Below are positions 11,604 to 24,500 of a stretch of 64,000 nt of DNA, one piece after another. Made by a program: the position numbers and the translations under genes. This DNA comes from Cenococcum geophilum 1.58 (taxonomy: Eukaryota; Ascomycota; Dothideomycetes; Gloniales; Gloniaceae): the NCBI GenBank assembly GCA_001692895.1, contig KV748178.1, forward strand, positions 2,280,536 to 2,344,535, written 5' to 3'. The notes beneath the pieces were generated by a model, which did not search any database, was not told where the DNA came from, and was given only the letters and a program-made list of their open reading frames with translations. Each line of letters opens with the position of its first letter. Within the stretch, counting starts at the first letter, position 1.

Positions 11604-14600
11604 ATGCCACTAAAAGCACTGGTTATAACGCCGTTAACGGCAGCAACTACTTTAAGAACTAATAGGGACACTAGTATATAGGATACTAATTCGCAGCTTA
11701 TTACAGTAGGTTAATTATAGGATAATAATTAAGTACTTAGAGAATAAATTAATAAAATTGGAGTAGTAAAGGTTAAGTTACCTAGAATTAAGCGATTTTT
11801 AGGGGAGAAATTAAAGCTTGAAGGATTTATTACCTAGATACATTTTAAGGTATTATAGAAAGGAGTAAAGCTAGTAACGTCTATAGACTAAGTAGCGTAT
11901 ATAGGGCTATTCCTAATAGGTAAGGCACTTAAGTAGTTTAAACCTTACCTTATAGAGGTATAGTTAAACGGAATAATAACCACTAACTAAAAAGTGCGAT
12001 TTATATTCTTAAGTTAGGGAGGGTTTATAGAATGGTTAATGCAAATATTTAAAGATCTAAAAGTAACAACTATAGTAGAACGGAAGCTTTAGAACCTAAT
12101 ATAGCGGACCTTAGTAATTAAGTATATAATATAATTTTAGATACTTGCGATATAGGTTAAGTAGAATAATAAGGCGCTTATAGCATAGTATAAGTAAGAA
12201 CTGAAGGTAAAAGTCTAGGATGTAATAATTCTTATAAAGGATATAACTACTATACGAGAATTAATTAAGTAATTAAGATAGATAATAGAATCTATTAAAG
12301 GGAATAGGCTAAGAGAGGTTAAGATAGAGTCCTATAGTTATATAAGGCGTAAGGTATATAATAATAGAGTTAAAATTAGAAACTATAGAATAGTAAACTA
12401 AAGCTAATAGACCTAAGTAGTACTAAAAAATCTAGAAGATAAAATAAAAAATTATAGAAACCTAGAGGTTAAGGATTAAGTAATTATAGGACTAAGAAGT
12501 AAAGGCTAAATTAGGGATCTTAGTAGCAGAAGACGTTTAGGCGGACTCTATAGCAGAATAAATAGTTTAAAGAAGGGGCTTATATAAATTATAGAAAATA
12601 GGGTTATTTCGCTAAAGACTATAAAGATATTTAGAGTAACTATATGGTAAAGGGAACTAGGCTGGTGGGAGATATATATATATATAGAGGGATAATAGTA
12701 TACTGCGAGGAATAAAAGAATGTTTAATTAATAGTTATACGTTTTATTATAATAATATATACTAAGTTTATAAAGACGCTAAGTATAGCGTAAGCTATTA
12801 GCTATAGGAGCTGAAATTAATAAAGTTTAGAGGAACCAACGAACTATTATATAGATTGGATATTAAGGACAATAAATTTAATATAGGTAAAACATTTAGC
12901 GATAGTGGGGCAATAAAGGCAGCTTACTAGGAGCATATAGACCTTAAGGACGCAATAATAGAGGTAGAGGTTAAATTAGCAATAGAGACTAATATAATAA
13001 TAGGGATTAAGACTCTATTAGACATAATATCTATCGCTTTATATGACGTAAGAGAAGTAGGATAGCGAGCTACTTTGGTACTTAAATAAAGCAAAAGGCT
13101 AAAAGCTTAAGATTCTTAAGACAAGATAAGAGATATTTAAGATTCTTAAAATAAGATAAGATATGCTTAAGGACCTACAATAGATAATAATTAATGGAGT
13201 AGAGTAGTAACTTAGTTTAAAGATAAGTAAATAAGTATAGGGTAAAGATTTCCCTAGGACTAAGATTCTTAAGAAGAGATAAAAACACTATAAAAGCCTA
13301 GTTAGACTAAGGCAGGAGTAAGGCTTAAGAAAGAAGTAAGCTTAGGGCTAATAGTACCTATATTAAGTAAATAAAGTATTTAGCCTTAGAATCGGATAAC
13401 TAATACTAGAATTACGAAGTTTATAGATCTAGAGGATCCTATAGCCAGACGCAAACTAGGAAAAGACTAAGAAAGATTTAAGAATTAAATTAAAGCGTAG
13501 TAAGAGTAAAGAGGCTACTAAGGGTTAAGAACACTAAGTAGACTAAGGGTTAAAGTACCTATGTAAAGAATTACTAATAGGCCTAAAGTAGGCACGCTAA
13601 GAGTAAAGTGGCTTAAAAAACTAGAATAAGAAAAGGACCTAGGGGTTTTAACCAGATTTAAAGAACGGTACACTAAAGGTTATAACAATGCAGTAATATT
13701 AAGATATTTCCTTACGGACAGATTATATATGCTTATAGAGCTATACCAAATGTAGTTTAGGCAGCGGTATAATAATAAGTAGCAAGACTTTTATATATAG
13801 TTAGACAAAAAAGTTATTTAAGATAAAGTAATTATAGAAAAACGTACAAGTTTTATTAAAGGAGCATTAATTATAATATTAAGAAATCTAGAAGAAAGAT
13901 TAGAGGACTAGAGAAATTAAAGGTAAATTATAGTACTTATAAATAAGAGACTAATGTTTAGATTAGCTAGATAGAGGTTTAAACTTAAGGATAAAGATAA
14001 GCTAAGAGTTAATCTAAAACACGTAGTATATTATATATTAGTGTGGATTGCATATATAGATAATATATACAATATATATAAGAATCTAAAAGAAAAGAAT
14101 TAGAAGTACCCTATAAGGATATATTAGGCGCCAGATAAGCAATAATATAGAAATACTAAGTATATACACGGCTAATATCTAGTAAAAGTTTAGGAGTTAG
14201 ATAACTTAATACTTTAACTAAAAAGATTCCTTATGGAAGAATGCTTAGATGGATAATAGTAGTAGAAGTACCTAGAAAATATATATTTATAGTATATTAA
14301 GGATAAAAAGCAAACTAGGTATTAGCTAAAGAGTAAGCTAAGTATAATAAGATCTAGTAGCTAATAGTTAGGAAAAGGTAAGGCCTATAAGACTAGAGGG
14401 AGCCAGTAATAGAGCCTTAGACCCTTAAAGGAATTTAAGGATAATACTTAAATTTAAGAATTAAATAGTAAAATTAGTAGTTTAAAGCACTAATAGAAAG
14501 TAGAGTAATAAGGAACTATATATTACTAGCAGTAGTAAAAAGAATAGGACTACCTTATAGATAGAAGGAGTACTCTTACTTATTAGTTATAATCTTAGGA

Positions 14601-15128
14601 GATCTAATAGCCTATAGAGGAGGCATTATTAATCTTAAAACAGGCCTAATTTAGGTAACTATTAAAGGGAGACAAATTAAGAAATATTTTAATATCCTAC
14701 TATTAAGACGGGATAAGGCAGTATTAGGTATACCTTAGTTATAAGTTAGGTTAATATTAAGGATACTTAACGCTATAAGATATAACAATAAACTAAGTTA
14801 AAGCGATATATAAAGAAACTAAGAAAGGGTTAGATTATATACTAAAGAGATACTATAAATATAGTAAGAAACTATAGTTACTAGAAAGTAAGAAGTTATT
14901 AAAGTATATAGCGTAAGAGTATAAAATAGAGTTGGAACTAGAAATAAGTCTAAAGTTCTTCCTAATCTATAAGCTTACTAAAGAAGAAGGTAGAGCACTT
15001 AAAGAGTTTATCTAGGAAAACCTATAAAAGGATATATTAGACTATTGCAGTTATTAGCAGGCTACCTAGTACTATTTATACTAAAGAAAAATAGAAAGCT
15101 TAGATTATGTATTAATTATAGGCAGTTA
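11604..15128 (+). pseudogene. Gypsy A gag, protease and first part of RT
   Basis: Starts ATG at 11604 (MPLKAL). Gag fills about 11604-12720. Its zinc knuckle at about 12576-12625 reads YINYRK.GYFAKDY, so its cysteines and histidine have become Tyr, the expected result of G-to-A changes in TGT and C-to-T in CAT. A linker at 13085-13290 contains repeated QDSQDEIR-like octapeptides. The protease lies near 14490-14515 and reads LIESRVIRNYI where the family has DSG, so the catalytic site is lost. RT starts near 14960 and reaches YRQL at 15128, where LINE A is inserted. Resumes at 20437. Confidence 0.85.
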
Positions 15129-15299
15129 GACGTATAAAAAGCCGCAATAGTAGCGAAACTAGCCTAAAAACGACTTAATAAAACAATTTAATATTGGAAC
15201 CCTACTCCCCACACCGAGAAACCCTATAAAACCACGTTGCCCCCATCTACAAGGTATAGGGGACGACGGCGGGGCGTAAGCTTCCTGTTAGAGTCGCAA

Positions 15300-16500
15300 G
15301 AATCGCAACGTAAGGGAGCTAAACTATAAACTAGGTAGGCAACAACACAAAAAGGACAGCTGCTAGCCTAACTAGTAATGGCAAAAACTAAAGGAAATAC
15401 TTAGATAAATTAAAAACAATCTTATAAAAGAGGAGGAAGAAACTCTATAATATTAGATACTTACTACTGTTTAAAAGGTTATATAACGCATTAAAGCCCT
15501 TTTAACGCGTCTAGCCCCCTAAATAACCTAAAAAAGGGAAACTAAGGCCTAGCTTAACCGGGTTAAAGCTAGTATTAAGGAAATTTAAAAGGAAACGCGT
15601 AAAGAAGGACCCTTAGATTTAAGAGTTTCTCTAATATAGGGCCAGACCTAAGCAGTAGTCGCCGCGTAGGCGGCCTATACGGTAAATATAGTCACGGCAC
15701 TATAGAGAGCAACTATACGCGTTAGGCTTAAGGAGCCCCAGGGCCATAAACTAAGGGAGCTCCTTAAGACTATTTAGAGGTTAATACTAAGTATATACGC
15801 CGTATATATCCTTAATAGTAGGGATATAGACGTCTATATTCCCTCTTAAATAATAAAGGACTAAATCCTAAACGGACCGGACGCGCTAGGGCTTAAAATA
15901 CTAAGGAAAGACTACCTCCTAGAAGTACCTAGGGTCCCGCTTAAGACCTTAATTAATAGTAAAAGAAATATAGATAATTTAGAATTAATTTAATCTATCT
16001 ATAAAGCTATAAAACGCCTTATACTTAGGGTTGCTCTTAACCGGATCTAATGGCTACACGACCCTAAAATATAGGTAAAACGCTAGGCAAACCCTAGTAG
16101 CGCCTAGAGAGAACTTAAGAAGACTAAAGAAATACTTATAATCGGCGTCCTAACTTAGGCAATTTAATAAAAGATTATAAAAAGCGGGATAGTTATTAAA
16201 TCCTAGCTATTTAAAACTAGGCTATTTAAAAATAGCCTAATTATAAAGTAATATTATTACTATAACTAGTAGGGATATATATAAAGTGTATATAGAAAGT
16301 AAATAAAATATAGGTAATATATGGGACCATATGGCGCGACAGATTGCCCTAAGGAGAGAGTATTCTATATTAACTGCGGTAAAGCCTATAAGGTATAACA
16401 AAAAAAGGAGTATAGGACCTTCTAGAGCTACCTTAAGGGCATTTAAATAAAAAGAATGGCCCTCTTAACGTAATTACTCTATATATAAGAAGCTATAAAA
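15300..16500 (+). pseudogene. LINE A ORF1, Gag-like nucleic-acid binding protein
   Basis: A plus-strand frame interrupted by TAA/TAG; the exact start is unclear because the ATG at 15378 is in another frame. Lys/Glu-rich, coiled-coil-like residues lie at about 15420-15610. The conserved LINE gag segment LRKDYLLEVPRVPLKT is at about 15900-15945. A zinc-knuckle region at about 16340-16430 reads TDCPKERVFYINCGKA. By family, this protein coats the LINE RNA. Confidence 0.7.
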
Positions 16501-19500
16501 GTAATACTATATTAACCTCCAATACTAGGTAACTTTATAATCATTACTAATAAAAAGAGAGGTTAAGAATTATCTTACCTAAGGACTTAAAAATAACTAC
16601 TTAAACAGGGACCAAGTAAACTATCCTTTATTAAAATAGTAAGTAGAGATAGATTGTAAGTAAGGCTCCAGCTTTACGCTAACTAAGTAATAATAGTAAC
16701 TAGCGAAAACAATAAGGAATAAGATATAGACATAGACAAGTTTATACCTACTCTAAATAAATAAATATATAATTATCTAGTATAATTGCGAAAATGCAAA
16801 CTAAGAGGCATGTCGCCCCTTCTTTAATAGTATTATGCTAGCGGACTACTAGGTCCTTATAGTTTAAAAGCCAGTATATAATAAGTATACTAAATTAATA
16901 TACTACCCTAAGGGATTTACGCTTATGTATAACGCCCTCCCCATAATAAAGGTCTGTTTTATAATTAGCTAGAATATTAATACCGCGCATTAAAAACGTA
17001 GATAGTACAGCCTATTTACTATAGCTCTCTAGCTACGCCTAAAGGGGCTAAAGGTTATAATTATTAACGTCTATAACCTATATAGAGGTAGCCCTTAGAT
17101 TAGGGTATAGCCTAAGGTTAAAATAGCTATTAAGGAAGCTAAGGGAGAAGTTATACTCTTAGGTAACTTTAATATCCACCACCTAATATAGGGCGGAGCG
17201 TATATAGCCAGCGAAGAGTAGGCAAAACGCCTTCTGGCCGAAATAGAGGCTAAAGGTCTTATACTCGCGACACTAAAAGGAGAGCCTATATAGAAAAGAG
17301 GATAATAGGAGAGTATAATTGACCTTATATTTATATTACCAGATCTATATAAATAAGTTAACTTCTATAGTATAGTTAAGGAATAGGCCCTTATAAGAGA
17401 CTATATACCTATCTATATCTAAATTAATAATACTAGCTGTCCGCTAGTGGAACGCTAGCACCTTACCCTTAAGAAGCTAGACTTATAAGGCCTCCTTTAA
17501 AGTATCTAGTAGCTTAACTAAGCTACGTCTAAAAATCCCCTTTATGCCCTTTAGGAAGGGATTAAGCAAGCACTTAAAAAATATTGCCTATAAGCACGGC
17601 CTAGCCAGTAAGCCCGCTAAGAATAGTCGCTATACGCTATATAGCTCCACGCCGGCGCCTACTAGGCGCGATAATAGTATTAGGCCTATAATAACCCCTA
17701 GGACCTCTAAAGATACTTAGCACTAAGTAACTAGCTCTAGAAAGAGACTAGGAGAGTTAGTTAAGATAATTAAAGGCGCTTTATCTATAAACTTACTAAG
17801 GACTAGTTAAAACCGTATAATAAAGGACTCTAGATCTTATTAAAATGGAGTAGAAAAGTAAGCGTAGTAAAGGCGAACCCCCATTTACTAGACCTTAGGA
17901 GGTCCATCAAGGACCCCTTAATAGATAATAACACTATAAAAGCGGACATTTTTATAGCTAAGTTTTTCCCTAAGACCGGAATAGTAGATCTTAGGGATAT
18001 TAAGATAGAGGTAATAACGGAATAAAGGACGCTTAATATTAGCCCTATTATTTTAATAGAGGAAATTAATAAGCTAATTACGAGCCTTCTAAATAGAAAA
18101 GCCTTAGGGCTAGACGGCATACCAATTAAGGTTCTTAAAGTGGTTGCCCTAGTTATAGTAAAAGACCTAGCAAAAGTAGCTAGCTATTACTTTACTAACG
18201 GAACAATACTAAAAAGCCTTAAAGAATCTATAACTATAGTTTTATATAAGGAGGGAAAGAAAGACTACTCTCTCCTAGGCAGCTATAAACTAATTACTTT
18301 TAAAAATACGCTAGTAAAAGTCCTAGAGAAGTACGTAGCTAATATTATATTAAAGGTAGCAGAAGAATATAGGCTACTCACTTAGAACTAAATAGGAGTA
18401 AGGAAAAAGTAATCTACACTATTAGCGGTAGGACTGCTTAACTCTTATATATAGATAGTGTGGCAAACACGTTATAGATGCGTAGTGTTAATACTAAGCC
18501 TAGACTTAATAGGGGCATTTAATAATATTTCCTATAAAAGGCTTCTATATATCTTAAAAAGAAAAGGCTTTCTAAAGTAGCTTATAGACTATATATAAAG
18601 CTTCTTAATAGTATATAAGACCTATATTAAGTTTATAGGTTATAAAAGCAATTAGATCTAAACGCAGATAGGTATCCCCTAGGGGTCTTCTTTATCGCCA
18701 ATTCTATTCCTCTTTTTTATATTAGAGCTCTTAGAGGAATTCTAGAGCCCCAATAGCGGTATACTAGGGTTTAGCTTTATAGACGACACAAACCTTATTA
18801 CTTAGGGGGATTCTATAGTAAAGAACTATTAATAACTAGAGGCCGCTTATAACTGCTACGCCGTATAAGCAAACTAATACGGCGCGGCGTTTGCCCCTAA
18901 AAAGTACTAGCTTATACACTTTATAAGGCAATAGCGCCACGCTACTACAGACCTTGCGTCTACCGTGCGTATCGCCAGCTACAAGACAGCTCCCTAGAAA
19001 ACCAGTATGCGAGTCCTAGGGATTTAGGTAAACCCTAAGCTCTAGTAGAAAGAATAGGTTAAAAAGGCCGCAAGTAAGGGCTTAGCGGCCTTTAAAGCGA
19101 TATTAAGGATTACTACGTCTATATAGGGCCCCTTAATGCGCCGCTTGCGCCTTCTATATACGGCTACTATCTAACTAGCGATGCTATATAGAGCCTAAGT
19201 GTGGGGAGTTTAGGATAACAGCGGAACACTAGCTAAAAGCTTAATTAAACCGCTATAGAAGATTTAGAATAAGTGCCTCTGTAGGGTTATAGGCGCATAC
19301 TAGCAAACACTAATAGCTATAATAAAGAAGAAAGCGGCCATTCCCCTAATTTAGCTCTATATTAAAATAATAGCCCTTTAAAGAGCCGCTAAAATAGCTC
19401 TTAATAGGGTAGAAAAAGAATTAGTAAAGGCACTTGACGGTATCTAGAATATACTAGTAAAGCGCTAGTAAAAAACAAGATGGCTATTAGCACTATTAGA

Positions 19501-20227
19501 TGCGCTTAGAGACCGCGTAAAAGACTATAAAAATAAGATATAGGGCTTCCTTACATACTAGAAGGATTATATAGAGTAGGAAGCTATAATAAACCCCTAT
19601 AGGTATAGCCAGCAAAACACCGGCGGAGCGTAGATAGAGCGCCGCCGCCGTATAAGAGGTTACTAGCACCACTAGCAGGCAACTACCCTTATCGCGAAAT
19701 AGGTAGACCTAGAATAGCGCTAATAGTAGTAAGCAAAAGCTAAAGACCGCATAGAAACTACGTAAAGGACCCCTTAGGGGAGTTTTATAATCCTACTATA
19801 TAAAGACCTAATAAAATCAGAGGCTATAATACTATTTCTTTTTTATATAGAGGTAATAGGGCTTAATATATAGCTTATATCTATTAGAGTACTAGTAATC
19901 CTCCTATAGTGCAAATATAGCTAGATTAGGTAGACAGTTTACTATATACTATTTTAGTACCTATACTACTAAAGGGCGGACTTTATAGCAAAATGTAACT
20001 CTAAACGCCTTTAAGAAGTTTTAAGCAGTAAAAGGAGCGCTTAAGCAGCTGTAAAATAGCTAGTATAGTTAGGTACCTTAACCTAGTTCTAGGCTATAAA
20101 GGTAATAGATATAGAGAATATAAGTAAATATTAGCCTTTTTAAAGCTTAAAAGACCAGTAAAAAAATAAGGGTAAAAAGGATAAGGGAAAAAGGGGTAGA
20201 GTAAGATCGTCCGTAAAGCGCGGTTAG
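16500..20227 (+). pseudogene. LINE A ORF2: AP-type endonuclease and reverse transcriptase
   Basis: Endonuclease signatures lie at about 17155-17410, including LGNFNIHHLIQGG (usually GDFN.HHP.WGG) and ESIIDLIF. RT runs about 18030-18960 with ITSLLNRKALGLDGIPIKVL, then SLSPILFLFF and an intact FIDDTN catalytic motif at 18776-18793. The C-terminal part carries a degenerate Cys/His motif and a Lys-rich tail to about 20227. Breaks are TAA/TAG codons; a 96-codon open stretch on the opposite strand at 17830-18120 is a shadow. By family, the protein nicks target DNA and primes cDNA from the nick. Confidence 0.85.
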
Positions 20228-20420
20228 TTGGCTTATTATGTAGACTCTTAGACAGATAGAAGGCGAGCAGCCGGCGCTCCAACATCGGAACGCTGTTATC
20301 TTTTTAGCGCGGCCCGCGAACGGGTTTTCTCTAAGTAGAGTTTTTCCTATAGAAGGTATTAGCCTGCGTAGACCCACTAGGGGGACCGGGACGGGCGGTA
20401 AATTAAATTTATTATTATTA
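20228..20420 (+). other. LINE A 3' UTR and ATT tail
   Basis: GC-richer than the rest, ending GGCGGTAAATTAAATTT followed by ATT repeats. The last 120 bp resemble the LINE B 3' end (54640-54759): both have a TTTTCT..A.TAGAGTTTT block and a GG-rich segment before the ATT tail. By analogy with other LINEs this may be the RT recognition region. Confidence 0.65.
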
Positions 20421-20436
20421 TAATTATAGGCAGTTA

Positions 20437-21235
20437 AATAGCATTACTAGAAAGGATAGATATCCTTTACCCTTAATTAGTAAAATCTAAGATTAGATAG
20501 GTAATGCGTAAATCTTTATAAAGATAGATCTAAAATAGGCGTACTATTAGATTAGAATTAAGGAAGGAGATAAATAGAAGGCAGCCTTTAGGTTAAAGGA
20601 AGGACTATATAAGCTATTAATTATATAGTTTGGGCTTATAAACGTATTAGCAACGTTTTAGAAGTAAATTAATAGTATATTAGGAGAATACCTTAATAAG
20701 TTTATTATAGTATACCTTAATATTATTATTATAATATATCTTAATAATATTATTATCTACTTAATAATAGAGGAAGAACACGGAGAATATATTAAATAGG
20801 TCTTAAAGAGATTATAAGAAGAATAGATACTAGTAGCAATTAAAAAATACAAGTTCTTTATAAGAAAGACCGATTTTATTAGATTTATTATTAAACTAGT
20901 TATATTAGTATAGACCTAACGAAGATTAAAGCTATAGTAAGTTAGCAAGAACTAGAGAACGTAATATAGTTAAGGTTGTTTTTAGGGTTTTATAACTACT
21001 ATAGAAGGTTTATAGTATAATAGTTAAAAAAACATTAAACCTTTTACTAGGCTTATAAAGAAAAAGAAACTATAGTTATAGGGAGAGAAATAGAGGAAAC
21101 TATTTAAAGAACTTAAAGAGTTATTTACCTAAGAACCAATCTTTAAAATCTACTAATTAGGGTTAGAGATAGTTGTGGGGGTAAATATATTAAACTTTGC
21201 GCTAGAAGTATGCTTACTATAGAAGTATAAGAATA
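20437..21235 (+). pseudogene. Gypsy A RT, second part
   Basis: Continues the RT after LINE A with [10 protein letters not shown], then KIDLKQAYYQIRI. The catalytic motif YLDDIIIY has become YLNNIIIY at about 20736-20760, preceded by a near-duplicate of the same codons (from about 20712). The frame ends at 21235 where Copia A is inserted, in the link between RT and RNase H. Confidence 0.85.
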
Positions 21236-21459
21236 TATAAGCTTTGCAGTGCAAAGAATTTAATAAACGACTTGATTGTAAATGTAGCTCTAAAGTATCT
21301 ATATATACACAAACAAAGGTAGGTCATAAGTACCCCTTAATCTTATCCTCAATATAGCCGTAATTGTCATTTTAGGCTAATTAAGGCCGGCTGTAACCAT
21401 TACGTTTCACAGTAGGTAATACAGCAGTGTCTTTAACGTAGTACTGGTAGTCGGTTACA
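21236..21459 (-). repeat. Copia A 3' LTR
   Basis: 224 bp, TATAAGCTTTGCAG (RIPped TGTAAGC) to GTAGTCGGTTACA. The polypurine tract, CTGGGGGGGTG on the minus strand, follows at 21460-21470. Confidence 0.95.
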
Positions 21460-21518
21460 CACCCCCCCAGATTTAACGGTGTGGTTAAAGCTGTAGAAAA
21501 TAAAAATGAAGGTAGAGA

Positions 21519-21570
21519 CGTATATTGCGAATATTGCGAATATCGCGAAGCGGATATTGCGGATATTGCT
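21519..21570. repeat. Short tandem 9-bp repeat in the Copia A 3' UTR
   Basis: About five copies of GAATATTGC/GGATATTGC between the pol stop and the polypurine tract. Copia C keeps about one unit near 38980, and Copia D lacks the array. Confidence 0.75.
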
Positions 21571-21598
21571 ATTTGCCAGATAGAATAGAAATTTGATG

Positions 21599-24500
21599 TC
21601 AAATATCTACCAAATTCAATTGCTTTATCCATGCTTCATGCTTTTGACGGGGTAGGACCTTAGTAAGGCCATCGGCAGGCATCTTGTCTGTCGGGACCCA
21701 TCGGACGTNAATCTTTTTNTCTTNGACTTCCTGTCTAAGCCAGTACTAATACACGTCGATATGTCGAAGCTTAGTGTCCAGTTTTGGTGTATCTTGTCTT
21801 AGCAGGCGGATAGTCTGCATATTGTCGCATAGCAGGGTAAATTCGCGCTCTATATTGAAGCCAATTGCCTCAAAGAATCGCTGCCACCAGATAATCTCAA
21901 CAGCAGCAGTAGACAGGGAGAGAAGCTCCGCTTCGGTAGTCGAGCGAGTCACCAATCGCTGTAGGGTTGCTTTCCAATCAATTAGGCCTCCGAATAGGAT
22001 AAATAGGTATCCTTAAGAGCTCCGTCTAGTCTCCTTATAGTCCGCAAATGCTGCATCGGATGCTCCGTAAAAAGTAACGTCTTCTCCTTCGGGGTTTCTA
22101 AAGTAGACATAGGCTCCAAATACTTCGCCAGAGTATTCAATAGCTGTAGATTTTGTTCCAAGACAGTAGGCAATAGCTTGGTTTGCCGCGTCAAGGTGTC
22201 TTTAATTTGGATTGGTAAGGAATTCGGCCAGCTTAGAATGCGTCTTAGTAATATCAGGTCTTCCAAATACGGCAAGGTGTGCAAGAGACCCTACTCGTTG
22301 CTAGTAGGCTAGAGTCCTTTAAGGGTTCGTCTGCTGGTCAGACGGAATCAGTTCTTCGGCAGAAAGTGGTGACTTAGGAAATCTTTCTGGTGGTTAAATA
22401 TTAAATCGATTGGCTATCTTTTCGATATAGGAGTCTTGGCAAAGCCAGAGCTTCCTACTTGCTCGATCTCGACTAATTCAAATACCTAGGAACCACTGTA
22501 GGTCTCCTAGTGCACGGATCTCGTATTGGTGCAGCAATTTTGCTTCAAATTCTTCAAGTCTTAAAAGGTCCTTTTTGGCAAATAGGACGGCTATATCGTC
22601 TACATAGAAGAAGACAATAAGTCGTCCATCGGTAAATAGGCAGTTAGTGCCTGGTACTGGTTCTAATCCGAATTTAGCCAGTGTATTGGTAAGTTCTTTG
22701 TACCAAAGTAGTGGTGAGATTTTTAATCCATATAGCGCCATAAGTAGCTTTAGGACATGTCCGTTTTGATCAAATCCTTCTGGGCAGTAGCAGTAGATTG
22801 GTTTACTAAGCTTGGCGTTTATAAATGCGTTTACAGCGTCATACTGTCGAATTTCCAGGTCGAATGCGGCTGCTATAGCCATNAGAGCACGGAATATTCG
22901 AGCAGCTAGGGTAGCTGCATAGGTCTCTTCCTCAGTAATCTACAGGTCTCCGCGGACGCATAGTCGAGCCTTAAGCTTCTAAAGATATCCGTCACTGTCG
23001 AACTTATATTTGAAGACCCATTTCAGTGGAAGGATCTGCTCATTGCTTACTTCTTTTTTTGGTACAGATTCGAATGTCCCTCGGCGTTTCAGATCGTTGT
23101 ATTCTTTTTCCATGGCCTTTTGGAAGCCAGTAGTCAAAGGGTGCTTTCTTAGCTCTTTTAGGTTCCTTGGTTCAAGAGGAAGATTATCCCGATGTAGAGA
23201 TGAGGGTAAGGATCTAGCTCAGCTGATGTCCTTTACTAGTCCTGTGGCAAAGCCAGCGTAGTAACCAAATAGGGTAGATAGATTGGCTATTGCTGTTGCA
23301 TGTACTTAACGTCGAGCTCGTTTTAATCCTTCTGGTAGGATAAGGTCGGCAGAAGGTTTGGCCGAGACTTCATTAGCTCGTGGAGCTGTATTCAACGGTT
23401 CTAATAAACTGCTTTGCTAGGTAGAACTTGCTTCAATTGTATCCAGGATATCGTCTTAAAGTCCTTATGGTGAGGTGTTCGATTCTGGCAGATCTGGAGA
23501 TACCATCCTGCTCGGTGTCGGTAACTGCTCAGTATCCTTCGTAGGAGGCTCTGCCGAATCGTTCGATTCAGATGTAGTCGTTTAATCTACATTTGAGGTA
23601 GGTCTATATAGGATAGATTCATCCTCAGACTCATCCTCGCGGAGAGGTTCTAGTAGACTAATCGTCTGTAGGGTGTCCTCCAATGCTTCCCTTAGCAGGT
23701 AGTCGATGTTCTGACCCTTGGGGTCATAGAACGAGGTCTCATCAAATGTGACGTCTCTGGTTCGAATGACTTTATGGAGACTTGGAATCCAGATTCGGTA
23801 GATATTAGTCGAATCGTAGCCGACTAGGTGTCCAATCGACGCACGAGGACCTAGCTTATCTCCCCTTTTGACTCTTTTGTCCAGCGTATAGGTCTTACAG
23901 CCATATACGTGCATATGGGTAAGTAATGGCGGCTTGCCGTAGGCAATCTCGTACGGAGTTTTCCACCCTAGCTGCTCATTTGGTGTTCGATTGAGGGCGT
24001 ATCCAGCAGCAAGGAACGCCTCTGGTCCTAGAGACGGGGGTAAGGAAGCTTCTAGCTGCATAGCCCTAGACCGTTCCATAAGGGTTCGTCCAGATCATTC
24101 AGCTCCGCCATTTTGTTCCTCTGTATACGGGGCTCGGCATTCAAAAGTAATGCCTTCGTCTGCGCACCATGTCTGCAGGGTGTCTCCTGTCTGTCCAAAA
24201 GCTCGTTCGTCATCGCTCCAGAAGAAGACGACGTCTTGGTGGAATCATATTTTAATCAGCTGGTGAGTCTTACAAATGGTAGGTAGGACAGTAGCTTTAT
24301 TCTTATTCTTTGCGGTAAATACAAAGTTAAATTTGGAATACGTGCAATAGAAGTGCATCACGTATCTATCGCCGTTATACCCTAGTTCTCCAAGGGTAAT
24401 AATATCGAATGCTACCCGCTCAAATGGTCGAGTGGCTGGAAATTCGTGTTCTCGTCTTCGAGAGATCTGCTGTGTGTGCTTTGATATTAAGCAAACTTCA

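Larger units (their letters stand above)
15129..20420 (+). mobile_element. Full-length LINE (LINE A), non-LTR retrotransposon, RIP-inactivated
   Basis: The element is 5,292 bp, has two ORFs and ends in an ATT-repeat tail. It is flanked by an exact 16-bp target duplication TAATTATAGGCAGTTA (15113-15128 and 20421-20436). Removing the element and one duplication restores the Gypsy RT motif YRQLN. Gene order (ORF1 with Cys motifs; ORF2 with endonuclease, RT and Cys-rich C-terminus) fits the Tad/I-like LINEs of filamentous fungi. No LTRs. Confidence 0.93.

Noticed and set aside
17830..18120. 96-codon minus-strand frame
   Set aside because: Shadow of LINE A ORF2 RT, which reads on the plus strand through the same bases.
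21982..22284. 100-codon minus-strand frame in Copia A
   Set aside because: Out of frame with gag-pol. The real frame reads RNase H text (SDAAFADYKETRRSS) across it.
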